Below, in pieces: positions 41,221-50,815 of a DNA stretch of 64,000 nucleotides. The notes below the pieces were generated by a model. That model worked only from the letters and a program-made list of their open reading frames with translations, was not told the DNA's origin and made no database searches. Origin of the DNA: RPQJ01 sp963696545 (lineage in GTDB: Bacteria > Pseudomonadota > Gammaproteobacteria > Steroidobacterales > Steroidobacteraceae). A program made the translations under genes and the position numbers. Each line of letters opens with the position of its first letter. Position 1 is the stretch's first letter. The stretch is from assembly GCA_963696545.1 (NCBI GenBank), contig CAVOKQ010000007.1:62001-126000 (forward strand). The letters run 5' to 3'.

Positions 41221-41565
41221 TCAGACCTTCTCTTCGATCCGGGCGGCCTTGCCCGTGCGCTCGCGCAGGTAGTACAGCTTGGCGCGACGTACGTTGCCGC
41301 GGCGCTTCACCGTGATCTGCCCCAGCGACGGGCTGAAGGTCTGGAACACGCGCTCGACGCCCTCGCCGTGCGAAATCTTGCGCACGGTGAACGAGGAATT
41401 CAGGCCGCGGTTGCTCTTCGCGATGACCACGCCCTCGTAGGCCTGCACACGCTCGCGATCGCCTTCCTTCACCTTCACCTCGACGACGAGTGTGTCGCCG
41501 GGGCCGAAGTCCGGAATTTCACGCTGCATGCGCTCTTTCTCGAGCGTGGCAATGATGTTGCTCAT
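41221..41565 (-). CDS. rplS: 50S ribosomal protein L19
   Basis: A 114-residue protein of normal length: MSNIIATLEKERMQREIPDFGPGDTLVVEVKVKEG (in part), AYEGVVIAKSNRGLNSSFTVRKISHGEGVER (in part) and LYYLRERTGKAARIEEK at the end. L19 sits at the 30S-50S interface. It is last in the rpsP-rimM-trmD-rplS operon. Its ATG overlaps the trmD stop by four bases. Confidence 0.98.
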   Translation of the reverse strand: MSNIIATLEKERMQREIPDFGPGDTLVVEVKVKEGDRERVQAYEGVVIAKSNRGLNSSFTVRKISHGEGVERVFQTFSPSLGQITVKRRGNVRRAKLYYLRERTGKAARIEEKV

Positions 41566-42344
41566 GTCTCACCTTTCTCGCAGTGGTTGCGTCCCTGCCC
41601 TTCCCGCGGCGCTTCCTGCTCCGCCCGGTATTCATCGAGAAGCCTGCGCTCCTCGTCGCTCAACTCCCGCCTCCGCAGCAGGTCGGGACGCCGTTGCCAC
41701 GTCCGCCCGAGCGACTGCTTCATGCGCCAGCGCCCGATCGCGGCGTGGTTGCCGCCCTTCAGCACGGCCGGTACCTCGCGCCCCTGCCACGTCTCCGGCC
41801 GCGTGTAGTGCGGCCAGTCGAGCAGCCCCTTGGCGAACGACTCCTGCTCCGCCGACTCGGCGCAACCGAGCGTGCCCGGCAGCAACCGCGACACCGCGTC
41901 GATCACCATCAGCGCCGGCAGCTCGCCGCCGCTCAGCACGATGTCGCCGACCGCCAGCGACTCGTCGATGCATGCTGCGACGAAGCGCTCGTCCACCCCT
42001 TCGTACCGGCCGGCGACCAGCACCAGCTCCGGCAACCCGGCGAGTTCCGCGACCTTCGGCTGCGTGACCGGCGCGCCATCCGCTGCCAGGTACACACGCC
42101 GTGCCGCAGGCGCGATCGCCGCCGCCTCGTCCATGGCGAGCTTCAGGGGCTCCGCCTTCAACACCATCCCGGGGCCGCCGCCGTATGGGCGGTCGTCCAC
42201 CGTCTTGTGCACGTCCGTGGCGAACTGCCGCGGATTCACCGTCCGGACCTCGAGCACTCCGCGCTCGATCGCGCGCCCCAGCACGCCGAAGCAGACCGCC
42301 TGCTCGACGAACTCCGGAAACAACGTGACGACGACGATCCTCAC
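41562..42344 (-). CDS. trmD: tRNA (guanine-N1-)-methyltransferase
   Basis: A 260-residue SPOUT methyltransferase. It has VVTLFPEFVEQAV, DDRPYGGGPGMVLKAEPL, the trefoil-knot part VLVAGRYEGVDERFVA and DIVLSGGELPALMVIDAVSRLLPG. It makes m1G37 in tRNAs that read CUN, CCN and CGG, which prevents frameshifting; the tRNA-Leu(CAG) in this window is a likely substrate. The C-terminal tail is longer than in Escherichia coli and charged (RAEQEAPREGQGRNHCEKG). Confidence 0.97.
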   Translation of the reverse strand: MRIVVVTLFPEFVEQAVCFGVLGRAIERGVLEVRTVNPRQFATDVHKTVDDRPYGGGPGMVLKAEPLKLAMDEAAAIAPAARRVYLAADGAPVTQPKVAELAGLPELVLVAGRYEGVDERFVAACIDESLAVGDIVLSGGELPALMVIDAVSRLLPGTLGCAESAEQESFAKGLLDWPHYTRPETWQGREVPAVLKGGNHAAIGRWRMKQSLGRTWQRRPDLLRRRELSDEERRLLDEYRAEQEAPREGQGRNHCEKGET

Positions 42345-42357
42345 GCGATTCCGCCCG

Positions 42358-42879
42358 TCAGTCGTCCGGGTGCCAGTCCAGTGTCACGCGGCCCGCCGCG
42401 AGGTCCACCGACACCAGCCGCTCCGGGACCAGCGGCACCAGCCGCTCCCGCTCGCCGTTCAGGACGAGCACCGGATGGGCCGGCAGCTCGAGCACTCCCT
42501 CGACGTGTCCGAGCGGCGCGCCTTCGCGACTCACCGCCTCGAGACCCATCAGGTCATGCCAGTAAAACTCACCGGGGGCGGTCGGCGGCAGCTCGGAGCG
42601 GTCCACGCGGACGTCGCACCCGGTCAGCGCCTGGGCCGCCTCACGCGACCCCACACCCTCGAGTTGGACGGCCACGGCCCGTCCCGCCCGCTTCCAGTCG
42701 AGAACCGTCCGCCGCTCGGAACCGCCGGCGCGGACGAGCTCCCAGCTCGAGTAACTCGCGATGCCCTCGGGAGGGTCGGTGTAGGAGTTGACCTTCACCC
42801 AGCCCTGCACCCCGAACGGGGCACCGATTCGACCGAGCACCACCGCGCTCCCGTCGTTGTCGGGGCGCGCGTGATTCAT
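42358..42879 (-). CDS. rimM: Ribosome maturation factor RimM
   Basis: A 173-residue two-domain protein: N-terminal VVLGRIGAPFGVQGWVKVNSYTDPP, the C-terminal PRC-barrel with GEFYWHDLMGLEAVSREGAPLGHVEGV (in part) and the end RVTLDWHPDD, which is the usual RimM terminus (VDWDPDF-like). It aids 16S rRNA 3'-domain maturation by binding S19. It sits between rpsP and trmD as in most proteobacteria. Confidence 0.96.
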   Translation of the reverse strand: MNHARPDNDGSAVVLGRIGAPFGVQGWVKVNSYTDPPEGIASYSSWELVRAGGSERRTVLDWKRAGRAVAVQLEGVGSREAAQALTGCDVRVDRSELPPTAPGEFYWHDLMGLEAVSREGAPLGHVEGVLELPAHPVLVLNGERERLVPLVPERLVSVDLAAGRVTLDWHPDD

Positions 42880-42895
42880 GGCGTCCGGCGCGCGG

Positions 42896-43150
42896 TCAGG
42901 CCGCGGCCTTGGCCTTGCGATAGCTCTTCAGGAGCCGCGCGACGCGCTCGGAAGGCTGCGCCCCGCGGCCAACCCACTGGTCGATGCGCTCGATGTCGAG
43001 ACGCAGTCCCTCGCTCGCACCCTTCGCAACCGGGTTGAAGAAACCCACCTGCTCGAGCGAGCCACCGACGCTGCGGCGGCTGTCGGTCACCACCACGTGA
43101 TAGAAGGGTTCCTTCTTGCCGCCACGGCGCATCAAACGGATCGTCACCAT
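42896..43150 (-). CDS. rpsP: 30S ribosomal protein S16
   Basis: An 84-residue protein, normal for the family: MVTIRLMRRGGKKEPFYHVVVTDSRRSVGG (in part), RIDQWVGRGAQPSERVARLLK. It is the first gene of the operon. A TATAGT hexamer at about 43221-43226 on the minus strand may be the -10 of its promoter, although the matching -35 is weak. Confidence 0.98.
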   Translation of the reverse strand: MVTIRLMRRGGKKEPFYHVVVTDSRRSVGGSLEQVGFFNPVAKGASEGLRLDIERIDQWVGRGAQPSERVARLLKSYRKAKAAA

Positions 43151-43259
43151 CTTCTGACAATGCCTCAGTTAGGGCCGACGGACACCCAAGGGGCACCCGG
43201 TCGAAAAAGAGCCCGGGACTATACCGAAAAGACCAGCGAAAAGAAATGCTTGTCGCGGG

Positions 43260-44615
43260 TCAGCGAAAGCCGGGCGGCATCCGGCCGGCCATGGACCGCA
43301 TCATGCGCCCGAGGCCTCCCTTGCCGATGCCCTTCATCATCTTCTGCATCTGCAGGAAGTTCTTCAGCAGGCGGTTGACGTCGGCCACCTGGGTTCCGGA
43401 CCCGGTCGCGATGCGCCGGCGGCGGGAGCCGTCGATGGTCTTCGGGTACCGGCGCTCGCCGGGGGTCATCGAACAGATGATCGCGATCTGGCGGCGGATT
43501 TCCCGCTCGTTGCCCTGGGGCAGCGCACCGGCCTTCGCAGTCAGGTGGGCCGGCAGCTTCTCCATCAGCGCGGCCATGCCCCCCATGCCCTCGAGCTGCC
43601 GCAGCTGGGCCAGCAGGTCGTCGAGGTTGAAGTCCTTGCCCTTCGCCATCTTGCGGGCGAGCTTCTCGGCCTCTTCGCGGTCGACCTTGCGGGTGACCTC
43701 CTCGACCAGGCTGAGCACGTCGCCCATGCCGAGGATCCGCGACGCCATGCGCTCCGGCTGGAATGCCTCGAGCGCCTCGGGCTTCTCGCCCACGCCGACG
43801 AACAGTATCGGCCGCCCGGTGACGTGCCGCACCGACAGCGCCGCGCCGCCCCGCGCGTCGCCGTCCGCCTTCGTCAGCACGACTCCCGTGAGCTCGAGCG
43901 CGGCACCAAACGCCCGCGCGGCATTCACGGCATCCTGGCCCGCCATGCTGTCCACCACGAACAGTGTCTCGATCGGCTTCAGCGCGGCACCGAGGTCGCG
44001 CACCTCGTGCATCATTTCCTCATCGACGTGCAGCCGCCCGGCGGTGTCCACCAGCAGCACGTCGTAGAGTCCGCGCCGGGCTTCCTCGAGCGCCTTGTTC
44101 GCGATGGCCACGGGCGCCTGCTTCGGGTCGGCGGGCGCAACGTCGATGCCGAGCTGCTGGCCGAGCCGTTCGAGCTGCAGCATCGCCGCGGGACGATAGA
44201 TGTCGGTCGAGACCAGCAGCACTCGCTTGCGCTCGCGATCCTTGAGCCAGAGCGCGATCTTCGCGGCGGTCGTCGTCTTGCCGGCGCCCTGCAGGCCGGC
44301 CAGCAGGATGATCGCGGGCGGCTGCGTGCGCAGGTTGAGCGGGCGCACGCCCTCGCCCATCACTCGCACCAGTTCCTCGTGGATGACGCGCACCAGCGCC
44401 TGGCCCGGCGTGAGGCTCTTGTGGATCTCGAGGCCCACGGCCCGCGCCTTGACCGCGTCGATGAACTCCTTGACGACCGGCAGGGCGACGTCGGCCTCGA
44501 GCAGCGCCATCCGCACTTGCCGCAGCGTGTCCCCGATGTTCTCCTCGGTAAGACGGCCCCGGCCGCGCAGACCTTCGACGACGGCGGACAATCGGGCGGA
44601 AAGCTTGTCGAACAC
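43260..44615 (-). CDS. ffh: Signal recognition particle protein Ffh
   Basis: A 451-residue GTPase. N and G domains: FDKLSARLSAVVEGLRGRGRL, P-loop GLQGAGKTTTAAKIA, DTAGRLHVDEEMM and LTKADGDARGG. The M domain follows with many methionines (MGGMAALMEKLP, LLKNFLQMQKMMKGIGKG, MMRSMAGRMPPGF) that line the signal-sequence groove, and the RNA-binding GSRRRRIATGSG. It takes ribosomes to FtsY at the membrane. The start is a GTG at 44615. Divergent from ypjD, the usual arrangement, with 110 bases to rpsP downstream. Confidence 0.97.
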   Translation of the reverse strand: MFDKLSARLSAVVEGLRGRGRLTEENIGDTLRQVRMALLEADVALPVVKEFIDAVKARAVGLEIHKSLTPGQALVRVIHEELVRVMGEGVRPLNLRTQPPAIILLAGLQGAGKTTTAAKIALWLKDRERKRVLLVSTDIYRPAAMLQLERLGQQLGIDVAPADPKQAPVAIANKALEEARRGLYDVLLVDTAGRLHVDEEMMHEVRDLGAALKPIETLFVVDSMAGQDAVNAARAFGAALELTGVVLTKADGDARGGAALSVRHVTGRPILFVGVGEKPEALEAFQPERMASRILGMGDVLSLVEEVTRKVDREEAEKLARKMAKGKDFNLDDLLAQLRQLEGMGGMAALMEKLPAHLTAKAGALPQGNEREIRRQIAIICSMTPGERRYPKTIDGSRRRRIATGSGTQVADVNRLLKNFLQMQKMMKGIGKGGLGRMMRSMAGRMPPGFR

Positions 44616-44756
44616 TAGCGACCTCGGCGTGGGCGGGCGGGACGGAAGCCGCGCTGCGGCGGTGCACGGATTATAGGGGCCGGCCCGCGTCGGCGCCTCC
44701 TCACGGTAGCGACGATGTGACATCATTCGACCGTCACCGTCGCAACGGACCCGCGC

Positions 44757-45566
44757 TTGCTACTCCCACTGATCGCCGTCGCCTGCTACCTGTTCGGCGC
44801 CTTCGGCCTGGCGTTCGGCGCCTACCGCGGCGACTCGCACCACGGTCGCGGCAGCCGCATCGCCGGCTTCGCGATTGCAGTCGTGGGCGCGATGGTGCAC
44901 TCAGTCGCGCTGGTCGCAGAGCGCAAGCTCGTCCCGGCCGCCGCGCTTTCGATGGGTGACACGGCGGCCATCGTCGGGCTGCTGATCGCGGTCACCGCGA
45001 TCGCGATGGCGCTGAAGCCCCGGCTGCGCGGCATGGCGGCACTGCTGCTGGTGATCGCCGCCGTGCTCGAGGCGGCCTTCTCCGAGGGCGCACGCAATTT
45101 CACGATGGGACGCCCGGGCTGGGAGCTGTCGTTCCACGTCGCGATGGCGACCACGGCGTTCGCGTTCCTCACGATCGGCGCGGTACTCGCCGTGGCCCAG
45201 GTCATCGTCGACCGGCGCCTGCGCAGCCGCCAGCCGCTCGGGCTGCTGAAGATATTGACGCCGCTCGAATCGCTGGAGTCGGGCTGCTTCCACAGCATCC
45301 TGGCCGGATTCGCGCTGCTGACGCTCGCGCTCGTGAGCGGCGCGTTCTTCATCCAGGACCTGTTCGCCCAGCACCTGGTGCACAAGGTCGTGCTCGCGAT
45401 CATTGCCTGGATCGTCTTCGGCATCCTGCTGCTCGGCCGCTGGCGCTTCGGCTGGCGGGGCCGCAAGGCGCTGCGCTGGACGCTTGCGGGCTACGTGCTG
45501 CTCGGGCTGTCGTATTTCGGCAGCAAGCTGGTGCTCGAGAACATGCTCGGCCGCCACTGGGGCTGA
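44757..45566 (+). CDS. YpjD-like cytochrome c assembly-family membrane protein
   Basis: A 269-residue protein with eight or so hydrophobic helices, matching the CcsA/CcmF-like family member YpjD. Segments include SFHVAMATTAFAFLTIGAVLAVAQ, the periplasmic part EGARNFTMGRPGW and LVHKVVLAIIAWIVFGILLLGRW. The histidines in SFHVA and LVHKV could bind heme, as in CcsA, but a role in heme handling is not proven for YpjD. The start is a TTG. It lies back to back with ffh and directly ahead of a CorC-like gene, the same context as in Escherichia coli. Confidence 0.85.
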   Translation: MLLPLIAVACYLFGAFGLAFGAYRGDSHHGRGSRIAGFAIAVVGAMVHSVALVAERKLVPAAALSMGDTAAIVGLLIAVTAIAMALKPRLRGMAALLLVIAAVLEAAFSEGARNFTMGRPGWELSFHVAMATTAFAFLTIGAVLAVAQVIVDRRLRSRQPLGLLKILTPLESLESGCFHSILAGFALLTLALVSGAFFIQDLFAQHLVHKVVLAIIAWIVFGILLLGRWRFGWRGRKALRWTLAGYVLLGLSYFGSKLVLENMLGRHWG

Positions 45567-45572
45567 CGCACC

Positions 45573-46877
45573 TTGCGGGACATCCCGTTACCCTGGCTGC
45601 TCGGCATCCTGGTCGCGTGCATAGCGCTGTCCGCGTTCTTCTCGAGCACCGAAACCGCGCTGATGAGCATCAACCGCTACCGGCTCAGGCACCGGGCGCG
45701 GGAAGGCAGCGCGGGCGCGCGCGCGGCCGAGAAGCTGCTCGCGACGCCGGACCGGCTGATCGGCCTGATCCTGGTGTGCAACAACTTCGTGAACTCAGCG
45801 GCGGCGGCGATAGTCACGATGATCACGCTGTCGATCGGCGGCGAGGGGTTCGCTGCGATCGGCGTGAGCGTGTTCACCGTGGTGCTGATCATCTTCGGCG
45901 AAGTCGCCCCGAAGACCTTCGGCGCGCTGTACCCGGAGAAGCTGGCGCTGCCGGCGGCGCTGATCTACCAGGTGCTGCTGAAACTCCTGTACCCGGTGGT
46001 CTGGCTCACGAACCTGCTCGCGAACGGCGTGCTGCGCATGCTCGGCGTGTCGCGCGAGAAGGCGAGCCGCACGTCGCTGAGCCAGGAAGAACTGCGGACG
46101 GTCGTCGCCGAGGCGAGCACGGTGATCCCGCACCGTCACCAGAGGATGCTGATGAGCATCCTCGACCTCGAGCGCGTCAACGTCGAGGACATCATGATCC
46201 CGCGCAGCGAGATCGCTGGCATCGACGTCTCGGACGAATGGGAAGAGGTGTTGGACCAGTTGCGCGATAGCCGCCACACGCGCATTCCCGTGTACGACGG
46301 CAACCTCGACAACCTGGTCGGGATCCTGCACATGAAGAAGGTCGCGCGGCTGCTGGCGCGAGGCGAGTTCAGCCGCGAGCAGCTGGTGGCGCTCGCAAAG
46401 GCGCGCGAGCCCTACTATGTGCCCGAAGGCACGTCGCTCAACAAGCAGCTGCTCAATTTCCAGCGGCAACGACGCCGCGTCGCGTTCGTCGTCGACGAGT
46501 ACGGCGACGTGCAGGGGCTCGTGACGCTCGAGGACCTGCTCGAGGAGATCGTCGGCGAGTTCACGTCGGACACGAGTTCGCTGCACAAGGACGTGCATCG
46601 GGAGAAGGGCGGCAACTTCGTGGTGAACGCATCGGCGAGCGTGCGCACGCTGAACCGCAAGATGGGCTGGTCGCTGCCCACGAGCGGCCCGCGCACGCTG
46701 AACGGCCTGATCGTCGAATACCTCGAGACCATCCCGGAAGCCGGCACCAGCCTGCGGATCAACGACTACGCGATCGACATCCTGCAGACCGGCGACAACG
46801 CCGTGAAGACCGTGCGACTGAAGCCGGTCGCGACGGCCGGGAGCGCCGCGCCCGAGGCGTCAGAACGCCGCAGCTAG
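45573..46877 (+). CDS. CNNM/CorC-family membrane protein (YfjD-like)
   Basis: A 434-residue protein. The N-terminal DUF21 (CNNM) transmembrane domain has LSAFFSSTETALMSINRYRL and EVAPKTFGALYPEKLALP. Two CBS domains follow (IMIPRSEIAGIDVSDEWEEVLDQL, in part, and VDEYGDVQGLVTLEDLLEEIVGE), then the CorC_HlyC domain (GWSLPTSGPRTLNGLIVEYLE). Proteins of this group are linked to magnesium or cobalt handling. The first in-frame codon after the upstream stop that can start is a TTG at 45573, six bases behind ypjD. It overlaps the 3' end of radA by 18 bases, converging. Confidence 0.9.
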   Translation: MRDIPLPWLLGILVACIALSAFFSSTETALMSINRYRLRHRAREGSAGARAAEKLLATPDRLIGLILVCNNFVNSAAAAIVTMITLSIGGEGFAAIGVSVFTVVLIIFGEVAPKTFGALYPEKLALPAALIYQVLLKLLYPVVWLTNLLANGVLRMLGVSREKASRTSLSQEELRTVVAEASTVIPHRHQRMLMSILDLERVNVEDIMIPRSEIAGIDVSDEWEEVLDQLRDSRHTRIPVYDGNLDNLVGILHMKKVARLLARGEFSREQLVALAKAREPYYVPEGTSLNKQLLNFQRQRRRVAFVVDEYGDVQGLVTLEDLLEEIVGEFTSDTSSLHKDVHREKGGNFVVNASASVRTLNRKMGWSLPTSGPRTLNGLIVEYLETIPEAGTSLRINDYAIDILQTGDNAVKTVRLKPVATAGSAAPEASERRS

Positions 46878-48209
46878 CGCCTGGTCGAGCCGGGCCACGC
46901 CCTCGACCTTGAGCCCCTCGAACTCCTTGCGCGGCACGTTCGCGGCCGGCACCAGCGCCCGGCGGAAACCCTGCTTCGCGGCCTCGCGCAGCCGTTCGTC
47001 GCCGAACGGCACGGGGCGGATCTCGCCGGTGAGGCCGAGTTCGCCAAAGCACACGAGGTCGGCGGCGACGGGGCGATTGCGCAGGCTCGAGAGCACCGCC
47101 AGTACCGCGGGCAAGTCGGCGGCTGTCTCGCCGATGCGCACGCCGCCCACGACGTTGACGAACACGTCCTGCCCGGACGACGAGATCCCGCCGTGCCGAT
47201 GCAGCACGGCGAGCAGCAGCGCGAGCCGGCTGGACTCGAATCCCACTGCAACCCGCCGCGGTGACATGCCCTGCGCCTCGTCGAGCAGCGCCTGCAACTC
47301 GACGAGCATCGGCCTGCTGCCCTCGCGCGCGACGGTGATCACGCTGCCCGCCACCGGAACTTCGTGCCGGGAGAGGAAAATCGCCGATGGATTGCGGACT
47401 TCCTTGAGCCCTTGGTCGACCATCGCGAACACGCCGATCTCGTTGGCCGCGCCGAAGCGGTTCTTCACCGCACGCACGACCCGGAAGCGGCTGCCGGGAT
47501 CGCTTTCGAAATACAGTACCGTGTCGACCATGTGCTCGAGGATGCGCGGGCCCGCGATCTGTCCTTCCTTGGTGACGTGCCCGATGATGAACACCGCGGT
47601 CCCGGAATCCTTTGCAAACCGCACCAGCCGCGCCGCGGACTCGCGCACCTGTACCGCCGAGCCGGGCGACGACTCGGAAAGCTCGGTGTGCATGGTCTGG
47701 ATCGAGTCGATCACCAGCACGCGGGCGCGTACCGACTGCGCTTCCTCGATCACACTCTCGACGCGCGTTTCGGCGGCGAGCCGCAGCGTGCCGGACTCGA
47801 GTCCAAGCCGGCGGGCCCGCAGCGCGACCTGCCGCACCGATTCCTCGCCCGAAGCATAGAGCACCGGTTGGTCGCGACTCAGCGCGTCGGCGGCCTGCAG
47901 CAGCAGGGTCGACTTGCCGATGCCCGGATCGCCGCCCAGCAGCACGACGGAACCCGCGACGAGGCCGCCGCCCAGCACGCGATCGAGCTCGCCGATGCCG
48001 GATGCGGCGCGCAGCTCCGTGTCGTCCGTGACCTGCGTCACCGTTTGGCTCGCCGCGGGGCCGGCGGCCCTGCGGGCCGTCGCCGGAGAGGCCGAAGATG
48101 CCGCCAGCTCGAGCGTGTTCCATGCCTCGCACGAGGGACACTGGCCCTGCCACTGGGACGTGCGCGCCCCGCAGGACCCGCACACGTAACTCACCTTGGG
48201 CCGTGCCAT
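46860..48209 (-). CDS. radA: DNA repair protein RadA
   Basis: A 449-residue protein with the three expected parts: an N-terminal zinc finger (CGSCGARTSQWQGQCPSC), a RecA-like ATPase with Walker A GDPGIGKSTLLLQAA and the RadA-specific KNRFGAANEIGVFAMVDQGL, and a C-terminal Lon-like domain (VGGVRIGETAADLPAVLAVLSS). It drives branch migration in recombination. Length and motifs are normal. It is divergent from the kinase gene, with 129 bases between the starts. Confidence 0.97.
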   Translation of the reverse strand: MARPKVSYVCGSCGARTSQWQGQCPSCEAWNTLELAASSASPATARRAAGPAASQTVTQVTDDTELRAASGIGELDRVLGGGLVAGSVVLLGGDPGIGKSTLLLQAADALSRDQPVLYASGEESVRQVALRARRLGLESGTLRLAAETRVESVIEEAQSVRARVLVIDSIQTMHTELSESSPGSAVQVRESAARLVRFAKDSGTAVFIIGHVTKEGQIAGPRILEHMVDTVLYFESDPGSRFRVVRAVKNRFGAANEIGVFAMVDQGLKEVRNPSAIFLSRHEVPVAGSVITVAREGSRPMLVELQALLDEAQGMSPRRVAVGFESSRLALLLAVLHRHGGISSSGQDVFVNVVGGVRIGETAADLPAVLAVLSSLRNRPVAADLVCFGELGLTGEIRPVPFGDERLREAAKQGFRRALVPAANVPRKEFEGLKVEGVARLDQALAAAF

Positions 48210-48338
48210 GATTCCACCTGCCGCCGGGGATTGTCCTGCCCGGGGCCCGCGATGCTAGCACGCGACCGCGGGGTGCCCGGATGTGTGACGCCAGCGGCAA
48301 TTCGCGGTGAAACCGACCCGTATACTTTTCGTCAAATC

Positions 48339-49253
<915 letters not shown>

Positions 49254-49255
49254 AG

Positions 49256-50080
49256 GTGCAGCACAAGGGCAAGTTCCGCTGCGTCGGCGTGAGCGACACG
49301 GGTCGCATCCGCGAGCACAACGAGGACACGATCGGCACCGACGCGGACATCGGCCTCGTGGTGCTGGCCGACGGGATGGGCGGCTACAAGGCCGGCGAGG
49401 TTGCGAGCGGCATCGCGGTACGCACCGTGATGAGCCTGGTGAAGGAGGCCGTCGAGCGCGAGGACCTGTCCGTCCCGGATGCCGAGACCGGCCTGAGTCG
49501 GCCGGGCATCCTGCTGCGCGATGCGATCCAGCGGGCCAACAAGATCATCTACCAGACGGCGAAGACGCAGGCGAACTGCGAGGGCATGGGCACGACCGTG
49601 GTGGCCGGGCTCTTCTTCGACGACAAGCTGACGATCGCGCACGTGGGCGATTCGCGCCTCTACTGCCAGCGTGGCGGCGAATTCAGGCAGGTGACCCAGG
49701 ATCACTCGCTGCTGCAGGAACTCGTGGCGCGCGGCTTCTATACGCCCGAGGAGGCGCAGCGCGCAGCTGCCAAGAACTACGTCACCCGCGCCCTCGGCGT
49801 GGAGCCCACCGTCGACGTGGATGTGACGGACGTCCCGGTTTCGAAGGACGACCTGTACCTGCTCTGCTCGGACGGCCTGTCCGACATGGTCGAGGACGAG
49901 GACATTCACTTAACCATCAGTACCTTTGGTGGTAATCTTGATACGCTCGCTAAGCAGCTGGTGCTGCTCAGCAACGACAATGGTGGGCGGGACAACGTGT
50001 CGATCGTCATGGTCCGGGTGCTCGAGAGCTTCCCGGCCAGGCGGCGGATAGTCGACCGGATCCTCGCCATGTTCGGCTAA
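49256..50080 (+). CDS. PP2C-family protein serine/threonine phosphatase
   Basis: A 274-residue metal-dependent phosphatase. Metal-binding motifs are RIREHNEDTIG, VVLADGMGGYKAGEVAS, MGTTVVAGLFFDDKLTIAHVGDSRLY (in part), QDHSLLQEL, LLCSDGLSDM and NDNGGRDNVSIVM. These are the eleven-motif set of PP2C/Stp proteins, all present. It reverses Ser/Thr phosphorylation, most likely by the kinase encoded just upstream. The start is a GTG two bases after the kinase stop codon. No transmembrane segment. Confidence 0.94.
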   Translation: MQHKGKFRCVGVSDTGRIREHNEDTIGTDADIGLVVLADGMGGYKAGEVASGIAVRTVMSLVKEAVEREDLSVPDAETGLSRPGILLRDAIQRANKIIYQTAKTQANCEGMGTTVVAGLFFDDKLTIAHVGDSRLYCQRGGEFRQVTQDHSLLQELVARGFYTPEEAQRAAAKNYVTRALGVEPTVDVDVTDVPVSKDDLYLLCSDGLSDMVEDEDIHLTISTFGGNLDTLAKQLVLLSNDNGGRDNVSIVMVRVLESFPARRRIVDRILAMFG

Positions 50081-50100
50081 CGGGAGAGTCGGTACGCAAC

Positions 50101-50805
50101 ATGGCCAGGCTTGTTCTCAGCCTCGACGGGCAGGTGCTCGCCGAATACAACATGAGCAAGGAGCGCTACACGATCGGGCGCCTCCCGGACAACGACATCC
50201 GCATCGACAATGCGGCCGTCAGCGGCCACCACGCGCTGATCATCAACATCCTCAACGACTCGTTCCTCGAGGACCTGAATAGCACGAACGGCACGTACGT
50301 CAACGGCAAGATAATCAAGAAGCACGCGCTGCAGCACGGCGACGTGCTGACCGTCGGCCACCACGCGCTGCGCTTCGTCGAGAGCGAGACGGACGAGCCC
50401 CAGGACGAGTTCGAGAAGACGATGGTCATCACGCCGCGGGATGCGGCGCGCATGAACATCCCGCCCGTGGCGGCCGCGCCGGCCCACTCCGCGATGGGGT
50501 CGGCGGCAATGCCCTCCTATCCGAACGGGACGCTGCCGCGCGCCCGGCTGCAGGTGCTGTCAGGCCAGTTCGCGGGCCGTGAGCTCGACCTGGTGAAGAC
50601 GCTGACGACGCTCGGCCGGCCCGGCGTGCAGGTGGCGGCCATCACCCGCCGCTCGGACGGCTACTACATCGTGCACGTCGAGAGCAGCCGGGAAGGCGAT
50701 TTCCCGCTGGTGAACGGTGCGCCCACGGGACCGCAGGCACGCCGGCTGCACGACAACGACGTGGTGCAGCTCGCGGGTGTCAAGATGGGTTTCTTCGAGT
50801 CTTGA
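50101..50805 (+). CDS. Protein with two FHA domains
   Basis: A 234-residue protein. The first FHA domain (residues 1-95) is a good match: YTIGRLPDNDIRID, AAVSGHHALI and EDLNSTNGTYVNGK, with the phosphothreonine-binding R, S and N residues present. The second (about 148-234) is weaker: LTTLGRPGVQVAAI and FPLVNGAPTG, with a GRPG in place of GR. A linker holds TMVITPRDAARM, in which the threonine of EKTMVI could be a phosphorylation site. It would bind phosphothreonine peptides made by the upstream kinase. Same operon, 20-base gap. Confidence 0.9.
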   Translation: MARLVLSLDGQVLAEYNMSKERYTIGRLPDNDIRIDNAAVSGHHALIINILNDSFLEDLNSTNGTYVNGKIIKKHALQHGDVLTVGHHALRFVESETDEPQDEFEKTMVITPRDAARMNIPPVAAAPAHSAMGSAAMPSYPNGTLPRARLQVLSGQFAGRELDLVKTLTTLGRPGVQVAAITRRSDGYYIVHVESSREGDFPLVNGAPTGPQARRLHDNDVVQLAGVKMGFFES

Positions 50806-50815
50806 AGCCCCGGGC